Shown: positions 8,653-16,898 of the stretch, in pieces | Position numbering within the stretch: the first letter of the stretch is position 1 | How the letters are laid out: each line of letters begins with the position of its first letter | Source: Bordetella parapertussis | GTDB lineage: Bacteria > Acidobacteriota > Terriglobia > Bryobacterales > Bryobacteraceae | Length of the DNA: 62,564 nucleotides | Reading direction: 5' to 3' | Assembly (NCBI GenBank): GCA_943328975.2 | Contig: CALQCC020000026.1 | Span: 1-62,564, forward strand | Program-made: the position numbers and the translations under genes | Notes under the pieces: generated by a model | What the model saw: the letters and a program-made list of their open reading frames with translations, nothing else | Database searches by the model: none | Told to the model about the DNA's origin: nothing

Positions 8653-8710
8653 TTTCCAGCGCTCGGGGCTAAAGTCCCGCCCTTAGACTGTCGATTAGAC
8701 GGGCTGGAAA
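8653..8710 (+). promoter_or_regulatory. structured leader ahead of the 171-residue secreted protein
   Basis: An outer inverted repeat TTTCCAGC (8653-8660) / GCTGGAAA (8703-8710) encloses an inner hairpin CGGGGC-TAAA-GTCCCG (8664-8679). The right outer arm overlaps the GAAAGGA ribosome-binding site before ATG 8721, so folding could affect translation. The inner hairpin resembles GGGCTAAAGCCC-like palindromes that are frequent in Acidobacteriota intergenic DNA; that resemblance is from memory. Confidence 0.35.
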
Positions 8711-8720
8711 GGATCCACCC

Positions 8721-9236
8721 ATGCGTCTCTCAATCATTTCTCTACTCCTGGCCGCCGGCATCGCCGTGGCCGCCGACGGACCCAAGCCCGTCACTTATCT
8801 GAATGGCAACATCGAGGGCTTCGCGCAGAATGCGAGTGGCACGCTCGATGTTCGCAGTGCGAAGACGATGACGTTGCGCACCAAGGGCGCCGACGTTGAA
8901 ATCCCCTACGCCGCTGTGTCGAAGACCGATCGGACCACGCCTCTGGTCTCGGTCGCGAAGGATCCTCTTTATAAGGTGTGGTCGTTGCCCCAGCGCTTGA
9001 TGCCCCCGACACCCCTGCAGCAGTTGGTCGTGACGTACAAGGATAAAGCCGGCGCGGAGAAGTCCGTTACACTCGAAATCCAGAAGGCGACAGCGGACCG
9101 TGTCCTGGCCAACGTCGAGCAGGCTGCGGCGCGAAACGCGGCCAACAGCGGCGCATGGTGGGGCGATTCGGTATGGAAGACCCAGCGCAATAAAGATCAG
9201 TGGGGCGGCTCGGGCGCGGTTGCGCAACGCGAGTAG
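8721..9236 (+). CDS. uncharacterised secreted protein
   Basis: 171 residues with a clean signal peptide (MRLSIISLLLAAGIAVAADG; cleavage about 18). The mature part begins with a short beta-rich segment resembling a small SH3/Sm-like fold (YLNGNIEGF, GTLDVRS, TMTLRTKG, VEIPYAAVS), then VVTYKDKAG and VTLEIQKATADRVLANVE, and ends in WWGDSVWKTQRNKDQW. No named family could be assigned. It has its own structured leader and a strong terminator, so it is transcribed alone. Confidence 0.7.
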   Translation: MRLSIISLLLAAGIAVAADGPKPVTYLNGNIEGFAQNASGTLDVRSAKTMTLRTKGADVEIPYAAVSKTDRTTPLVSVAKDPLYKVWSLPQRLMPPTPLQQLVVTYKDKAGAEKSVTLEIQKATADRVLANVEQAAARNAANSGAWWGDSVWKTQRNKDQWGGSGAVAQRE

Positions 9237-9263
9237 TTCCTCGAATATTTCCCTTAGCTGGCG

Positions 9264-9300
9264 AATGGCGGACTAGACTTAGCGTCTGGTCCGCCATTTT
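9264..9300 (+). terminator. strong Rho-independent terminator
   Basis: AATGGCGGAC (9264-9273) pairs perfectly with GTCCGCCATT (9289-9298), and AGAC pairs with GTCT inside it after one T-G wobble, leaving a five-base loop and a short T tract. It lies 28 bases after the stop at 9236. Confidence 0.8.
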
Positions 9301-9325
9301 ATGTTCTGCATGAGAGCATTGGTAG

Positions 9326-10210
9326 GTGCCTGGAAGAAATTCATTGCATCGAGGCTGGTGGATGGCGCTGGGCGCTCAAGGGACGTGGGGACTATTTCCG
9401 TTCTATTGGAAACAGATCGAAGACGTGCCTGCAATCCAAGTCATTGGCCATCGCATTGTGTGGTCGTTTGTCACGTTGGCCGCAATCGCCTTGTGGACCC
9501 AGCAGGCAACCCGGTTGCGACGGACGGCGGGCTCCAGACGAGTGCTCGGACTTTATGCGGCTGCCGCGGTCCTGATCAGTGCGAACTGGTTCACCTACAT
9601 TTGGGCCGTCAACCATCGCTTCATTGTGGAAACAAGTCTGGGCTACTTCGTCAATCCTCTGGTGACGGTCTTGATTGGAGTGGTGATCTTCGGGGAGCGC
9701 TTGAGGGCTGCACAATGGGTGGCCGTCGGCTGTGCCGCGGCGGGTGTTCTGTATCTTGCGATTGAACATGGTTCGCTACCGTGGATCGCATTGGCTCTAA
9801 CCGCAACCTTCGCTGGCTATAGCGCGGTGAAGAAACTCGCGCCGCTGGGTTCCTTGGACGGGCTCACCGTGGAGACTGCCTGGGTCACGTTGCCTGCGCT
9901 GGCGTACCTCAGCTACGCCGACCACTCTGGGGAAGGTGCCTTTGTCCACGGGGGTCTGAGCACGACGCTCTACTTGGCTGGCGCAGGACTGGTCACAACT
10001 ATGCCGCTAGTGATGTACGCGACCGCCGTGCGAAGCATTCCGCTATCGATGATCGGCGTGACGCAGTACGTTTCGCCCACGCTGCAACTTGTCATCGGAG
10101 TGCTGTTCTATCACGAGCCCTTCACGCGCGCGCAAATGATCGGCTTCAGTGGCGTGTGGACCGGACTGCTTGTCTTCGGACTAGACGGCTGGTTCAGCCG
10201 GAAACGTTAG
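9326..10210 (+). CDS. rarD: RarD-type EamA/DMT transporter
   Basis: Inner-membrane drug/metabolite transporter family protein, 294 residues with ten predicted helices, the standard RarD layout. The N-terminal GTWGLFPFYWK, the NWFTYIWAVNH segment (about 94-104) and SLGYFVNPLV are diagnostic of RarD rather than general EamA proteins, as are TQYVSPTLQLVIGVL near the end. RarD proteins are annotated as chloramphenicol-sensitivity permeases; the natural substrate is unknown. The GTG at 9326 is the longest start; ATG 9362 would remove the first 12 residues and also fits. It is preceded by the terminator at 9264-9300 and its stop overlaps that of the convergent next gene. Confidence 0.88.
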   Translation: MPGRNSLHRGWWMALGAQGTWGLFPFYWKQIEDVPAIQVIGHRIVWSFVTLAAIALWTQQATRLRRTAGSRRVLGLYAAAAVLISANWFTYIWAVNHRFIVETSLGYFVNPLVTVLIGVVIFGERLRAAQWVAVGCAAAGVLYLAIEHGSLPWIALALTATFAGYSAVKKLAPLGSLDGLTVETAWVTLPALAYLSYADHSGEGAFVHGGLSTTLYLAGAGLVTTMPLVMYATAVRSIPLSMIGVTQYVSPTLQLVIGVLFYHEPFTRAQMIGFSGVWTGLLVFGLDGWFSRKR

Positions 10211-11109
10211 TTACGATTGACCTGGACCTTCGGGGCAGAGACGTAGCCCACGATCATGTCCTTGCGCACTTCGTTGACCACCATTTCGTAAGGCAGCGCT
10301 GAGCGGGAGATCATGAACTGCACCGGTTCGTTGGCCGTGCGGTCCTTCTTCTCGATGAGTTTGTCGTCCACGATCACTTCCACCGTGTACTTGTTCTTCT
10401 TCGGATCGGCCTTAGTTAGACGAATCTGGAAGTCGCCCACCTTCTGGGTTGTCTTGGCTTTGGCCAAGCGGAACTCGGTGTAGGTCCGTTCGCCACGTTC
10501 CCGCAGGGCGGCCAGTTCACGCGCATTGGTTGCGATGAGTCCGCTCTGCACCCCGAGATCGCCACGGGTTGAGCTGAGTTGCGAGATCGTCTTCTCCAGT
10601 TCAGACTTGGTCGAGTCGGCTTGAGTTTTGACCGAGGCTACTTCCGTGGAGACGGCGGCAACTCGATCCCGATTGGCGGTGGTGTCTTGCTTGACTGCTG
10701 TCACTTCGTTCGATACAGCAGCCACGCTCTCCGCCACTCGTGCGGTCTGCGCGGCCTGCGCCTCTTGCACCAGTTCCAGTTTGGTGGCCAATTCGTCAGC
10801 GTGGCGCCCTGCTTCCACTTTCGCCTGTCCGGCGAGTTGCGTAGCTTGACGGCGCGCTTCTTCCAGTTCCGCTTTCAGTGCATCCACCGAGGCCCGCGTG
10901 ACTTTGGTGCCGGAGGACGACGTTTCGTTCACCTTGCCAATTTCGCCGGCTAGAATTTCTCGGGTTGCAGCAAGATCCGACTTGAGTTGGTTGATCTGGT
11001 AAAAGCTGTAGACGGAAGAGCCGACCAACGCCAGGATAGCGCCGAACAATATTGGAATCTTAGCGCCGCCAGAAGCCGGGGCTTCGTTAGTATTATTTTG
11101 ATCGCTCAT
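10207..11109 (-). CDS. membrane-anchored periplasmic coiled-coil protein
   Basis: 300 residues. A short cytoplasmic segment is followed by one transmembrane helix (about 20-37), then a long coiled coil (about 40-215) rich in Ala, Glu, Lys, Val and Thr, with repeated VAAVSTEV/VAAVSNEV-like heptads, and a C-terminal beta-rich domain (YTEFRLAKAKTTQKVGDFQI, YTVEVIVDDKLIEKKDR). ATG 11109 is preferred to the in-frame ATG six bases upstream because AAGGAG sits seven bases before it. No named family; the coiled coil suggests a structural or spacer role between membrane and another surface. Its 3' end overlaps rarD by four bases. Confidence 0.7.
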   Translation of the reverse strand: MSDQNNTNEAPASGGAKIPILFGAILALVGSSVYSFYQINQLKSDLAATREILAGEIGKVNETSSSGTKVTRASVDALKAELEEARRQATQLAGQAKVEAGRHADELATKLELVQEAQAAQTARVAESVAAVSNEVTAVKQDTTANRDRVAAVSTEVASVKTQADSTKSELEKTISQLSSTRGDLGVQSGLIATNARELAALRERGERTYTEFRLAKAKTTQKVGDFQIRLTKADPKKNKYTVEVIVDDKLIEKKDRTANEPVQFMISRSALPYEMVVNEVRKDMIVGYVSAPKVQVNRN

Positions 11110-11266
11110 GACCATTCTCCTTACTTTCGCCCGTAATACACGGAGGTGTTCCTACAGCAGTTAGGATGCCTAGTTCCAGTGTACCGTTACTGTTGTAAAA
11201 CATTGTATCCCAGAAATGATTTGAGCACAGGGGGATCGGGGGGAACCACTGAGTGCTAAGTGCGTG

Positions 11267-11272
11267 TATAAT
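11267..11272 (+). promoter_or_regulatory. -10 box of infA
   Basis: TATAAT lies 16 bases before the infA ATG. The -35 region is poor. The predicted start point near 11279 would leave a leader of only about ten bases consisting mainly of the GGGAGGAC ribosome-binding site. Confidence 0.5.
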
Positions 11273-11288
11273 CAACCCTGGGAGGACA

Positions 11289-11507
11289 ATGAGCAAAGAA
11301 GATTGCATTGAAGTTACGGGCACGGTGGTTGAGAAATTCCCGAGTGGACTTTTCAGCGTACAGTTGGACCAGGAAAAGACAGTGTTGGCGCATTTAGCGG
11401 GCAAGCTCCGCCGCAACCGCATTCGCGTGTTGGCGGGGGATCGCGTGACGCTGGAAATGTCGCCTTACGATTTGACCAAAGGGCGCATCACGTACCGCCA
11501 CAAGTAG
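11289..11507 (+). CDS. infA: translation initiation factor IF-1
   Basis: A 72-residue OB-fold protein that binds the 30S A site with IF-2 and IF-3 during initiation. The family sequence is nearly complete: [35 protein letters not shown] and the ending [16 protein letters not shown]. The ATG is supported by GGGAGGAC. It stands alone here, away from the ribosomal-protein operon where infA often sits, with its own -10 box. Whether the genome has a second infA cannot be seen. Confidence 0.95.
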   Translation: MSKEDCIEVTGTVVEKFPSGLFSVQLDQEKTVLAHLAGKLRRNRIRVLAGDRVTLEMSPYDLTKGRITYRHK

Positions 11508-11543
11508 GCCGGTACCAGTAACCCGCGCCGGGAAAGCTCCATC

Positions 11544-12668
11544 TTGCTTCGCGTCCTTTTTGTGTTTGGCACGCGGCCCGAGGCGATCAAACTCGCGCCC
11601 GTGATTCGCCGCTTGCGCGAATGGACGGACCAGTTCGATTGCCGCGTGGCGGTCACAGGGCAACATCGAGGGCTGCTCGACCAGGTTCTCGACGTTTTCT
11701 CGATCCAGCCGGATCACGACCTAAATGTCATGCAGGCGGGGCAGAGCCTGCACGGGTTGACGGCTCGGATCATTGCCGCGCTAGAACCAGTGATGGCCAC
11801 TGAGCAACCCGACTGGGTGCTGGTGCATGGCGACACCACCACTGCGCTGTGTGGCGCTCTGAGCGCGTTCTATAGTGGCGTTCGCGTGGCACACGTGGAG
11901 GCCGGACTGCGGACATTCGATCCGCAATCTCCCTTTCCCGAAGAAATGAATCGCGTCCTCGTCGGGCGGCTTGCCGCATTGCACTTCGCACCGACAGAGA
12001 GTGCCGCGGTCAACCTGCGTCGTGAGGGCATCGCAGATTCCCAGATCTGCGTGACGGGGAACACAGGCATTGACGCCGTGCTCGATATTCGTGATCGCTT
12101 GCAGCAAGGCGGGTTGCGCGCGGAAGGACTGCCGCCGTTCGATCCAACAAAGAAGCTGATCGTTGTCACCGGGCACCGGCGGGAAAGTTTCGGCGATGGC
12201 TTTGAGAGGATCTGTGACGCACTTGGCCGCTTGGCGGATCGCGACGATGCGGAGATCGTCTATGCGGTGCATCCCAATCCGCATGTGACCGAACCGGTGC
12301 AGCGTAAATTGGGCACCCATCGCAACGTGCATTTGATTGAACCGCTCGGCTACGTGCCTTTCGTGGAGTTGATGCAGAGAGCCCACCTCATCCTCACGGA
12401 TTCTGGCGGGATTCAGGAAGAGGCTCCATCGTTGGGAAAGCCTGTCCTGGTGATGCGAGAGAAGACGGAACGTCCCGAGGCTGTGGTCGCGGGGACTGCT
12501 CGGCTGGTGGGCACGGATACGGAACGGATCTTCGCGGAATGTGCGCTGTTGCTGGAAGACGAGACTGAGTACGCACGCCGGGCGCACATCCACAATCCGT
12601 ACGGCGACGGACAAGCGGCGCTGCGCATCCGCCATGTGTTGGCTGTAACAAGCCGCTCGAAACCATAG
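11544..12668 (+). CDS. wecB: UDP-N-acetylglucosamine 2-epimerase (non-hydrolysing)
   Basis: Interconverts UDP-GlcNAc and UDP-ManNAc in the cytoplasm for envelope glycan synthesis. 374 residues, the usual length. Motifs in order: [12 protein letters not shown] (residues 9-20), VHGDTTT (about 94), [14 protein letters not shown] (about 134), [10 protein letters not shown] (about 209) and [17 protein letters not shown] (about 287) at the UDP-binding C-terminal half. The TTG start is preceded by a GGGAAAG site. It follows infA by 36 bases and heads a run with the Clp-like ATPase and Wzt gene, suggesting a glycan locus although no ManNAc dehydrogenase is visible. Confidence 0.93.
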   Translation: MLRVLFVFGTRPEAIKLAPVIRRLREWTDQFDCRVAVTGQHRGLLDQVLDVFSIQPDHDLNVMQAGQSLHGLTARIIAALEPVMATEQPDWVLVHGDTTTALCGALSAFYSGVRVAHVEAGLRTFDPQSPFPEEMNRVLVGRLAALHFAPTESAAVNLRREGIADSQICVTGNTGIDAVLDIRDRLQQGGLRAEGLPPFDPTKKLIVVTGHRRESFGDGFERICDALGRLADRDDAEIVYAVHPNPHVTEPVQRKLGTHRNVHLIEPLGYVPFVELMQRAHLILTDSGGIQEEAPSLGKPVLVMREKTERPEAVVAGTARLVGTDTERIFAECALLLEDETEYARRAHIHNPYGDGQAALRIRHVLAVTSRSKP

Positions 12669-12738
12669 GCTTAGCAATACACAGAGCGCTGGTGTGCAAA
12701 GCGGGCCGGATAATCGGTCGCTAGGAGGCACCCAACCA

Positions 12739-13776
12739 GTGCGCACACCCCCGATCCCGATACGCCCTCGCCGCGGCAGCGGTTCCGGCGGAGGGGATCT
12801 TTTAGAACAGCTGCAATCGCGTGTTATTGGGCAACCCCAAGCGATGATGGAGATCGTGCCTTACGTGCGGATGCATCGCGCGGGCTTGGCACCCGAGGGG
12901 CGACCCGTGGGAGTGTTCCTGCTGCTGGGTCCAACGGGCACAGGCAAGACTCGAACGGTGGAAGCATTGGCTGACGTCCTGCACGGCAACGAACGTCACA
13001 TGCTGAAGATCGACTGTGGCGAATTTCAGATGGAGCACGAGGTGGCGAAGCTCATCGGCGCACCGCCAGGATACCTTGGCCATCGGGAAACGCAGCCGCT
13101 GATCACGCAGCAGAAACTGAATGCGGTAACGAGTGAGTCTTCCAACTTGTCGGTGTTGTTGTTCGATGAGATTGAGAAGGCTGCACCCAGCATGAATCGG
13201 CTGTTGCTCAGTGTGCTGGATAAAGCGACGCTGCGATTGGGCGACAATACCAGCGTCAATTTTGAACGCACCATGATCTTCCTCACGAGCAACCTGGGCG
13301 CGGAGGCGATGCGCAAGCAGATGCTGCCGGACTTCGGGTTCGAGGCCCTGTCTCCAATGGCCAGCGGGCGGGCGGGCTTGAGTAAGCTGCAGAACATCGG
13401 GTGGGGCGCGGTGAAGCGCAGGTTCTCGCCGGAGTTCGTGAATCGTATCGACGCCGTGATCACCTACCAACCGCTGGACGCCGCAGCGTTGGAGATCATT
13501 CTGGATCAACAAATTGCGGCCATGGAACGCCACATCGCGGACCGGTTGGAGGATAACGCCTTTGAACTGGAACTCTCACGCGAGGCTCGCAAGATCCTGC
13601 TAACTCGGGGAACCAGTGCGGAGTACGGGGCTCGGGAACTGAAGCGGACGATCCTGCGGATGTTGACGCAACCGTTGGCCGCGATGGTGGAGCAGGGACG
13701 CGTTCCTGCCGGGGCGATCGTGGTGGTGCAGAAGAAGCGCTCCGGCGACGGGCTCGATTTGGTGGTCGAAGACTAG
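12739..13776 (+). CDS. stand-alone Clp/Hsp100 D2-type AAA+ ATPase
   Basis: 345 residues equivalent to the second ATPase domain of ClpA/ClpB/ClpC, without the N-domain, D1 or middle domain. Visible elements: Walker A GPTGTGKT (about 61-68), pore loop GYLG, Walker B VLLFDEIEKA, sensor 1 LTSNLGAEA, an arginine-finger segment FSPEFVNRID, and sensor 2 GARELKR. After sensor 1 there is an FGF tripeptide at the place of the ClpP-docking loop of ClpA/ClpC, so ClpP partnership is conceivable. The C-terminal small domain is complete. GTG 12739 is preferred because GGAGG lies ten bases upstream; an upstream GTG at 12694 also exists. It could be called ClpX-like, but it lacks the zinc domain. It sits between wecB and wzt. 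Confidence 0.85.
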   Translation: MRTPPIPIRPRRGSGSGGGDLLEQLQSRVIGQPQAMMEIVPYVRMHRAGLAPEGRPVGVFLLLGPTGTGKTRTVEALADVLHGNERHMLKIDCGEFQMEHEVAKLIGAPPGYLGHRETQPLITQQKLNAVTSESSNLSVLLFDEIEKAAPSMNRLLLSVLDKATLRLGDNTSVNFERTMIFLTSNLGAEAMRKQMLPDFGFEALSPMASGRAGLSKLQNIGWGAVKRRFSPEFVNRIDAVITYQPLDAAALEIILDQQIAAMERHIADRLEDNAFELELSREARKILLTRGTSAEYGARELKRTILRMLTQPLAAMVEQGRVPAGAIVVVQKKRSGDGLDLVVED

Positions 13777-13788
13777 CGGCCACGTTGT

Positions 13789-13794
13789 TACACT
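13789..13794 (+). promoter_or_regulatory. candidate -10 box of the Wzt gene
   Basis: TACACT ends six bases before the TTG start at 13801; no usable ribosome-binding site is present (GAGGG would be one base from the start). The -35 is weak. Confidence 0.35.
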
Positions 13795-13800
13795 GAGGGC

Positions 13801-14994
13801 TTGCTGCACGTTCAAAACGTTTCCAAGTCCTATCGCTTATACAAGCGGCCGGTGGACCGCCTGCTGGAGGCGTTGCCGTTCGGCGGATCGCACGTGGGCG
13901 AGGAGTTTTGGGCGCTGCGGGACGTGAACTTGAGCGTCGAACGCGGGGAGATCCTCGGCGTGGTCGGCCCGAACGGGAGCGGCAAGAGTACGCTGCTCCA
14001 GATCGTCAGCGGAATTTTGCAGCCGACGCGTGGGCGAGTGTTGACCAAGGGTCGCATCGCCGCGCTGCTCGAACTGGGAGCGGGATTCAATCCCGAGTTC
14101 ACTGGGCGCGAAAACGTTTTCCTCAACGGCGAAATTCTCGGGCTATCTCGACGTGAGATGGAGAAGGCGTTTCCTTCCGTTGAGAAGTTCGCTGAGATCG
14201 GGAACTTCATGGACCGGCCGGTCAAGGAATACTCCAGCGGCATGTATGTGCGGCTCGCATTCTCCACCGCGATCCACGTTGAACCGGAGATCCTGATTGT
14301 CGACGAAGCGTTGGCCGTGGGCGATGCCATCTTTGCGAATCGCTGCGTCAAGAAGTTCGACGAACTCAAACAGCGCAAGGTGACGGTGTTGTTCGTGTCG
14401 CACGACTTGGGCCTCGTCAAACGTTTATCCGATAAAGCGGCGTTCATGTTGGATGGGCGTGTTGCGGCCTACGGTACCCCCAGCGAAGTGGTCAATCGCT
14501 ATGTGGGCCACGTGCTGGAGCGCGAACAGGGTTCGGTTGCGAAGGATACATCCACGGGGACCTTCCGGCATGGCGACGGAGCTAGTCGCGTTGTCGATGT
14601 GGCTTTACTGGACGCACGGCGGGAGCGCGCCGCGAGCGTGGAGCCAGGGGATCCATTAACCATTCGAGTACGAGCTCGGGCAGAGAAGGATTTGGAAACT
14701 CCCGTGGTGGGCGTTCTGATCCGTAATCGCTTGGGAATCGACGTGTGGGGCACCAACACGCGGATCGAAGGCGTGGATATGGGTCCAGTCAGTGCGGGTG
14801 AAACGTTCGAAGTCGAGTTTGCATTCGACTGCGCACTCACCCGGCAGGACTACACGCTCACCGTCGCGACGCAGTATCCGGAAGGCTACAGTCAGGATTG
14901 GCTCGACGACGCACTCGCATTCAGTGTGGTGGATACGCGTGAAGTAGCTGGGCTGGCGAATTTTAAAACCAAAGTGGAGTGGCGACGAGTATGA
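13801..14994 (+). CDS. polysaccharide ABC exporter ATPase, Wzt type with C-terminal carbohydrate-binding domain
   Basis: ATPase subunit of an ABC transporter exporting lipid-linked O-antigen or similar polysaccharide. Residues 1-240 are the nucleotide-binding domain: Walker A GPNGSGKS (about 59), the signature motif present as YSSGMYVRLAF, Walker B LIVDEALAVGD and the switch histidine in FVSHDL. The IAALLELGAGFNPEFTGREN segment is typical of Wzt/RfbE/TagH proteins. Residues 260-397 form a Wzt_C-like beta sandwich that in family members reads the glycan terminus (IRNRLGIDVWGTNT). No Wzm permease gene is adjacent. The stop overlaps the next start by four bases. Confidence 0.9.
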   Translation: MLHVQNVSKSYRLYKRPVDRLLEALPFGGSHVGEEFWALRDVNLSVERGEILGVVGPNGSGKSTLLQIVSGILQPTRGRVLTKGRIAALLELGAGFNPEFTGRENVFLNGEILGLSRREMEKAFPSVEKFAEIGNFMDRPVKEYSSGMYVRLAFSTAIHVEPEILIVDEALAVGDAIFANRCVKKFDELKQRKVTVLFVSHDLGLVKRLSDKAAFMLDGRVAAYGTPSEVVNRYVGHVLEREQGSVAKDTSTGTFRHGDGASRVVDVALLDARRERAASVEPGDPLTIRVRARAEKDLETPVVGVLIRNRLGIDVWGTNTRIEGVDMGPVSAGETFEVEFAFDCALTRQDYTLTVATQYPEGYSQDWLDDALAFSVVDTREVAGLANFKTKVEWRRV

Positions 14995-16160
14995 GGCTCA
15001 CGGAGATTCAAGCGGCGTTGAAAGCGGAAGGGCTCGACGGATGGTTGTTCTTCGACCATCATCGGCGGGATGAGTTGGCGTACCGCGTGCTGCAGTTCAC
15101 GCCGGGCTCTATGGTGACGCGACGCTGGTACTACTTCATTCCCGCCGAAGGCGAGCCTCGTGGGATGGCGCACAAGATTGAGCCGGAGACGTTGAAGCCG
15201 CTGCCGGGATCGGTGAAGTTGTACGCGGGCTGGGAGGAATTAGTCCAGGGCCTGGGCGGCTTGCTGGGTGGCGCTAAGAGGATCGCAATGCAGTATTCTC
15301 CCAACTGCGCGGTCCCCTACGTCGCGATGGTGGATGCGGGCACGATCGAGTTGGTGCGTAGCCTCGGCGTCGAGGTCGCGACCTCGGCCAACCTTATCCA
15401 GTTTTTCGAATCGCGTTGGAACGCGGCGCAGCTTGAGAACCATATGGAAGCCGGGCGGCGCGTGGACCGGATTCGAGGGGAAGCATTCGCTCGCATTTCC
15501 GCGAAGCAGCGCGCAGGCGAGCGGGTCACCGAATGGGAGATGCAGCAGTTCATCCTCGCGCGGTTCCGTGACGAGGGCTTGTTCACTGACCACGGTCCGG
15601 ATGTTGCAGTGAATGCGAATGCATCGAACCCGCATTACAACCCTACCCAAGACGCTTGCTCCGAGATCAAACGCGGCGACCTGGTGCTGATCGACATGTG
15701 GGCCAAGCTCGAGCGTGCCGAAGGTGTCTACTATGACATCACCTGGGTCGGCTTCTGCGGCGAACAAGCACCTGACGCGATGCGCAACGTGTTCGCCGTC
15801 GTGCGGGACGCTCGCGATGCAGCGATTCGGAGGGTGGTGGACGCGGTGGCTGCGAAGGAATCCCTGTGCGGATATCAGGTGGACGACGCAGCGAGGGCGC
15901 ACATCCGAGGCGCGGGTTACGGCGAGTACTTCTTCCACCGCACGGGTCACTCCATCGGCGCGGAAGTCCACGGCACTGGCGCCAACATGGACAACCTCGA
16001 AACACACGACGAGAGAAAGGTCATCCCTTGGACCTGCTTCTCGATTGAACCCGGAATCTATTTGCCGGAGTTCGGCGTGCGCAGCGAAGTGAACGTGTTT
16101 GTCGACGAACAACAGGCTCGCGTCACTGGGGAAATCCAGCGCGAACTGGTCGTAGTCTAA
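14991..16160 (+). CDS. M24-family metallopeptidase (Xaa-Pro aminopeptidase-like)
   Basis: 389 residues with a creatinase-like N-terminal domain (about 1-145) and the pita-bread M24 domain. The two-metal ligands are visible: IDMWAKL (first Asp), YYDITWVGF (second Asp), HRTGHSIG (His), SIEPGIYLPEFGVRSE (two Glu). It therefore should be catalytically competent. It probably removes N-terminal residues ahead of proline, but M24 members also include creatinases. ATG 14991 overlaps the Wzt stop (ATGA); a GTG 12 bases upstream is possible. Its 3' end overlaps the convergent PP2C gene by three bases. Confidence 0.88.
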   Translation: MRLTEIQAALKAEGLDGWLFFDHHRRDELAYRVLQFTPGSMVTRRWYYFIPAEGEPRGMAHKIEPETLKPLPGSVKLYAGWEELVQGLGGLLGGAKRIAMQYSPNCAVPYVAMVDAGTIELVRSLGVEVATSANLIQFFESRWNAAQLENHMEAGRRVDRIRGEAFARISAKQRAGERVTEWEMQQFILARFRDEGLFTDHGPDVAVNANASNPHYNPTQDACSEIKRGDLVLIDMWAKLERAEGVYYDITWVGFCGEQAPDAMRNVFAVVRDARDAAIRRVVDAVAAKESLCGYQVDDAARAHIRGAGYGEYFFHRTGHSIGAEVHGTGANMDNLETHDERKVIPWTCFSIEPGIYLPEFGVRSEVNVFVDEQQARVTGEIQRELVVV

Positions 16161-16876
16161 GCCGCTTGCTGCAGCAGCACAACTGTCACGTTGTCCGGAG
16201 CTCCATGTGCGCGCGCCGTGTCGATTAACAACTTGGTGCGACGCTCTAGCGTTCCGCCGCTATTCAGAATGGTGGCGAGTTCCTGGTCAGTCACGACGTT
16301 ATACAGACCGTCGCTACAGATCAACACCAGCGCGCCGGGCGGAATCGGCTGCGTGTAGATATTGACTTTGAGTTGCTCGGAGACGCCCAGCGCCATGGTC
16401 AATACGTGCCGCATGGGATGGACCTTGAGGGTCTCTTCCGGTAAACCCAAGCGCCGGCCGATGTCGTTCACCCAGCTTTGGTCTTCGGTAATCTGGGTGA
16501 TGGTTCCGTCCGCAAAACTATACGCCCGGCTGTCGCCGACACTTCCAATCAATAATTGTTCGTCGGATTTGACGGCAACGACGAGCGTGGTTCCCATACC
16601 TTCCAAACGGGAATTTCCCACCGCAGCGGCCTTGATCCGGCGATTGGCTTCGTGGAACGCGGTGATCAATTTGGTGGGGTTCATCCCCTCCGCCGCTTCT
16701 TCTTCCAGGATCTCGCGGAAGGTTTCCATGGCGATGCGGGACGCGGTTTCGCCCGCAGCTGCTCCGCCCATGCCGTCCGCCACCAGATAGAGTCCGGTTT
16801 CCGGAGAGACTAAAAACGCGTCTTCGTTATTGTTACGGACACAGCCGGGGTCCGTTGCTCCGTAAGCCTCTAGCAT
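16157..16876 (-). CDS. PP2C-family serine/threonine protein phosphatase
   Basis: 239 residues, a bare catalytic PPM phosphatase of the Stp/PrpC type that reverses Hanks-type kinase phosphorylation. Metal-binding motifs are intact: RNNNEDAF near residue 15, LVADGMGG near 31, IGSVGDSRAY near 113, LICSDGLYN near 188 and GAPDNVTVVL near 226. No kinase gene is adjacent. A TATAAT box ends nine bases before the ATG, inside the spacer after the TPR gene, and no Shine-Dalgarno is seen. Confidence 0.92.
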   Translation of the reverse strand: MLEAYGATDPGCVRNNNEDAFLVSPETGLYLVADGMGGAAAGETASRIAMETFREILEEEAAEGMNPTKLITAFHEANRRIKAAAVGNSRLEGMGTTLVVAVKSDEQLLIGSVGDSRAYSFADGTITQITEDQSWVNDIGRRLGLPEETLKVHPMRHVLTMALGVSEQLKVNIYTQPIPPGALVLICSDGLYNVVTDQELATILNSGGTLERRTKLLIDTARAHGAPDNVTVVLLQQAA

Positions 16877-16885
16877 GAGCTTTCA

Positions 16886-16891
16886 ATTATA
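16886..16891 (-). promoter_or_regulatory. -10 box of the PP2C gene
   Basis: A perfect TATAAT on the minus strand, ending nine bases before ATG 16876. The -35 region, in the end of the preceding TPR gene, is weak. Confidence 0.45.
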
Positions 16892-16898
16892 GCGTTCA

